DNA of 64,000 nt from Noviherbaspirillum massiliense JC206. GTDB lineage: Bacteria > Pseudomonadota > Gammaproteobacteria > Burkholderiales > Burkholderiaceae_D. The notes under the pieces were generated by a model. That model was not told the DNA's origin and did not search any database. It saw nothing but the letters and a program-made list of their open reading frames with translations. Both the position numbers and the translations under genes were made by a program. The stretch covers positions 615,940 through 679,939 of the forward strand of contig NZ_HE978634.1 of assembly GCF_000312045.1 (NCBI RefSeq), given 5' to 3'. This document shows positions 63,815 through 64,000 of the stretch, piece after piece (the stretch's first letter is position 1; each line of letters opens with the position of its first letter).

Positions 63815-64000
63815 ATGAAACTGCACACCGAATCCACGCGCATCAAGAAATCTGCCGGATGGGCCGGTTCAGCCTGTCTTTTCGCCATCCTGTGCGCCAT
63901 GGCCCATGGCGCACATGCCGGCCAGCCCTCAGCTCCCTGCCATCCCAATCCGAATGCCGCAGCCGACCGGACGCAGGTGCTGAACCGCAGCGACGTGAGC
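63815..64000 (+). CDS. Start of an exported protein, truncated by the window (cupin likely)
   Basis: 62 codons are visible. Signal peptide SACLFAILCAMAHGAHAGQ, then QVLNRSDVS at the edge of the window. This start resembles exported cupin-domain proteins whose text continues 'VPGREVVQVRV...HTHPGEE', often encoded beside ECF sigma genes. The cupin itself is outside the window, so this is only a suggestion. AAAGGG precedes the ATG. Confidence 0.5.
   Translation, partial: MKLHTESTRIKKSAGWAGSACLFAILCAMAHGAHAGQPSAPCHPNPNAAADRTQVLNRSDVS

Overview
The window looks like a GC-rich chromosome segment (roughly 60-65% G+C by eye) from a betaproteobacterium of the order Burkholderiales. Oxalobacteraceae relatives such as Noviherbaspirillum, Herbaspirillum or Massilia are a reasonable guess. 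This rests on the gene repertoire: a Burkholderia-type lipase with its foldase, phaAB, aromatic or dicarboxylate acyl-CoA catabolism with a Liv-type ABC transporter, a QseBC-like pair with HtrA, and DUF2076 and CsbD stress proteins. No rRNA, tRNA, CRISPR, prophage or insertion sequence is visible, and the gene order reads as an ordinary chromosome.

Layout. 1-5 kb: 3' part of fructose-1,6-bisphosphatase, a sirtuin, an MFS exporter, an EamA exporter and a TetR regulator. 5.6-7.6 kb: secreted lipase plus membrane-anchored foldase. 7.6-18.5 kb: mostly single genes (degenerate EAL protein, LigB-type dioxygenase, DJ-1/PfpI protein, aldehyde and alcohol dehydrogenases, BamE-like lipoprotein, CNB-GGDEF cyclase, methyltransferase, Ala/Lys-rich exported protein, M20 peptidase). 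18.8-19.5 kb: a perfect LexA box ahead of an unknown small gene. 19.8-23.4 kb: response regulator, histidine kinase and HtrA/DegQ protease, with a PmrA/QseB-like box in front of the protease. 23.6-26.3 kb: stress-type small proteins and a 3-methyladenine glycosylase. 26.4-29.5 kb: a large GGDEF-EAL sensor.

29.8-44.3 kb is the main metabolic block. Two Pim-like acyl-CoA dehydrogenases, glutaryl-CoA dehydrogenase, 3-oxoadipyl-CoA thiolase and 3-hydroxyacyl-CoA dehydrogenase are encoded on the minus strand. Facing away from them are an acyl-CoA ligase, a five-gene Liv-type ABC importer and an IclR regulator. Together they suggest uptake, CoA activation and beta-oxidation of dicarboxylic or aromatic acids down to glutaryl-CoA, acetyl-CoA and succinyl-CoA. 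The divergent promoter region between the two arms holds two 17-nt palindromes of the same type, which are candidate IclR operators.

44.4-47 kb: a TlpA-like thioredoxin, a Tat-exported transglutaminase-like protein and an orphan MerT-MerP pair. 47-51.3 kb: a three-gene unit of a secreted SGNH hydrolase, a single-pass membrane protein and an Lnt-like N-acyltransferase carrying an unusual ~290-residue membrane extension. This unit is my best candidate for an undescribed system. 51.9-56.7 kb: an RND efflux permease and adaptor divergent from a MarR regulator. 57.3-59.3 kb: phaA-phaB. 59.6-64 kb: an unknown protein followed by duplicated palindromic repeats, an exonuclease/GIY-YIG fusion, an anti-sigma and ECF sigma pair, and the start of a secreted protein that runs off the window.
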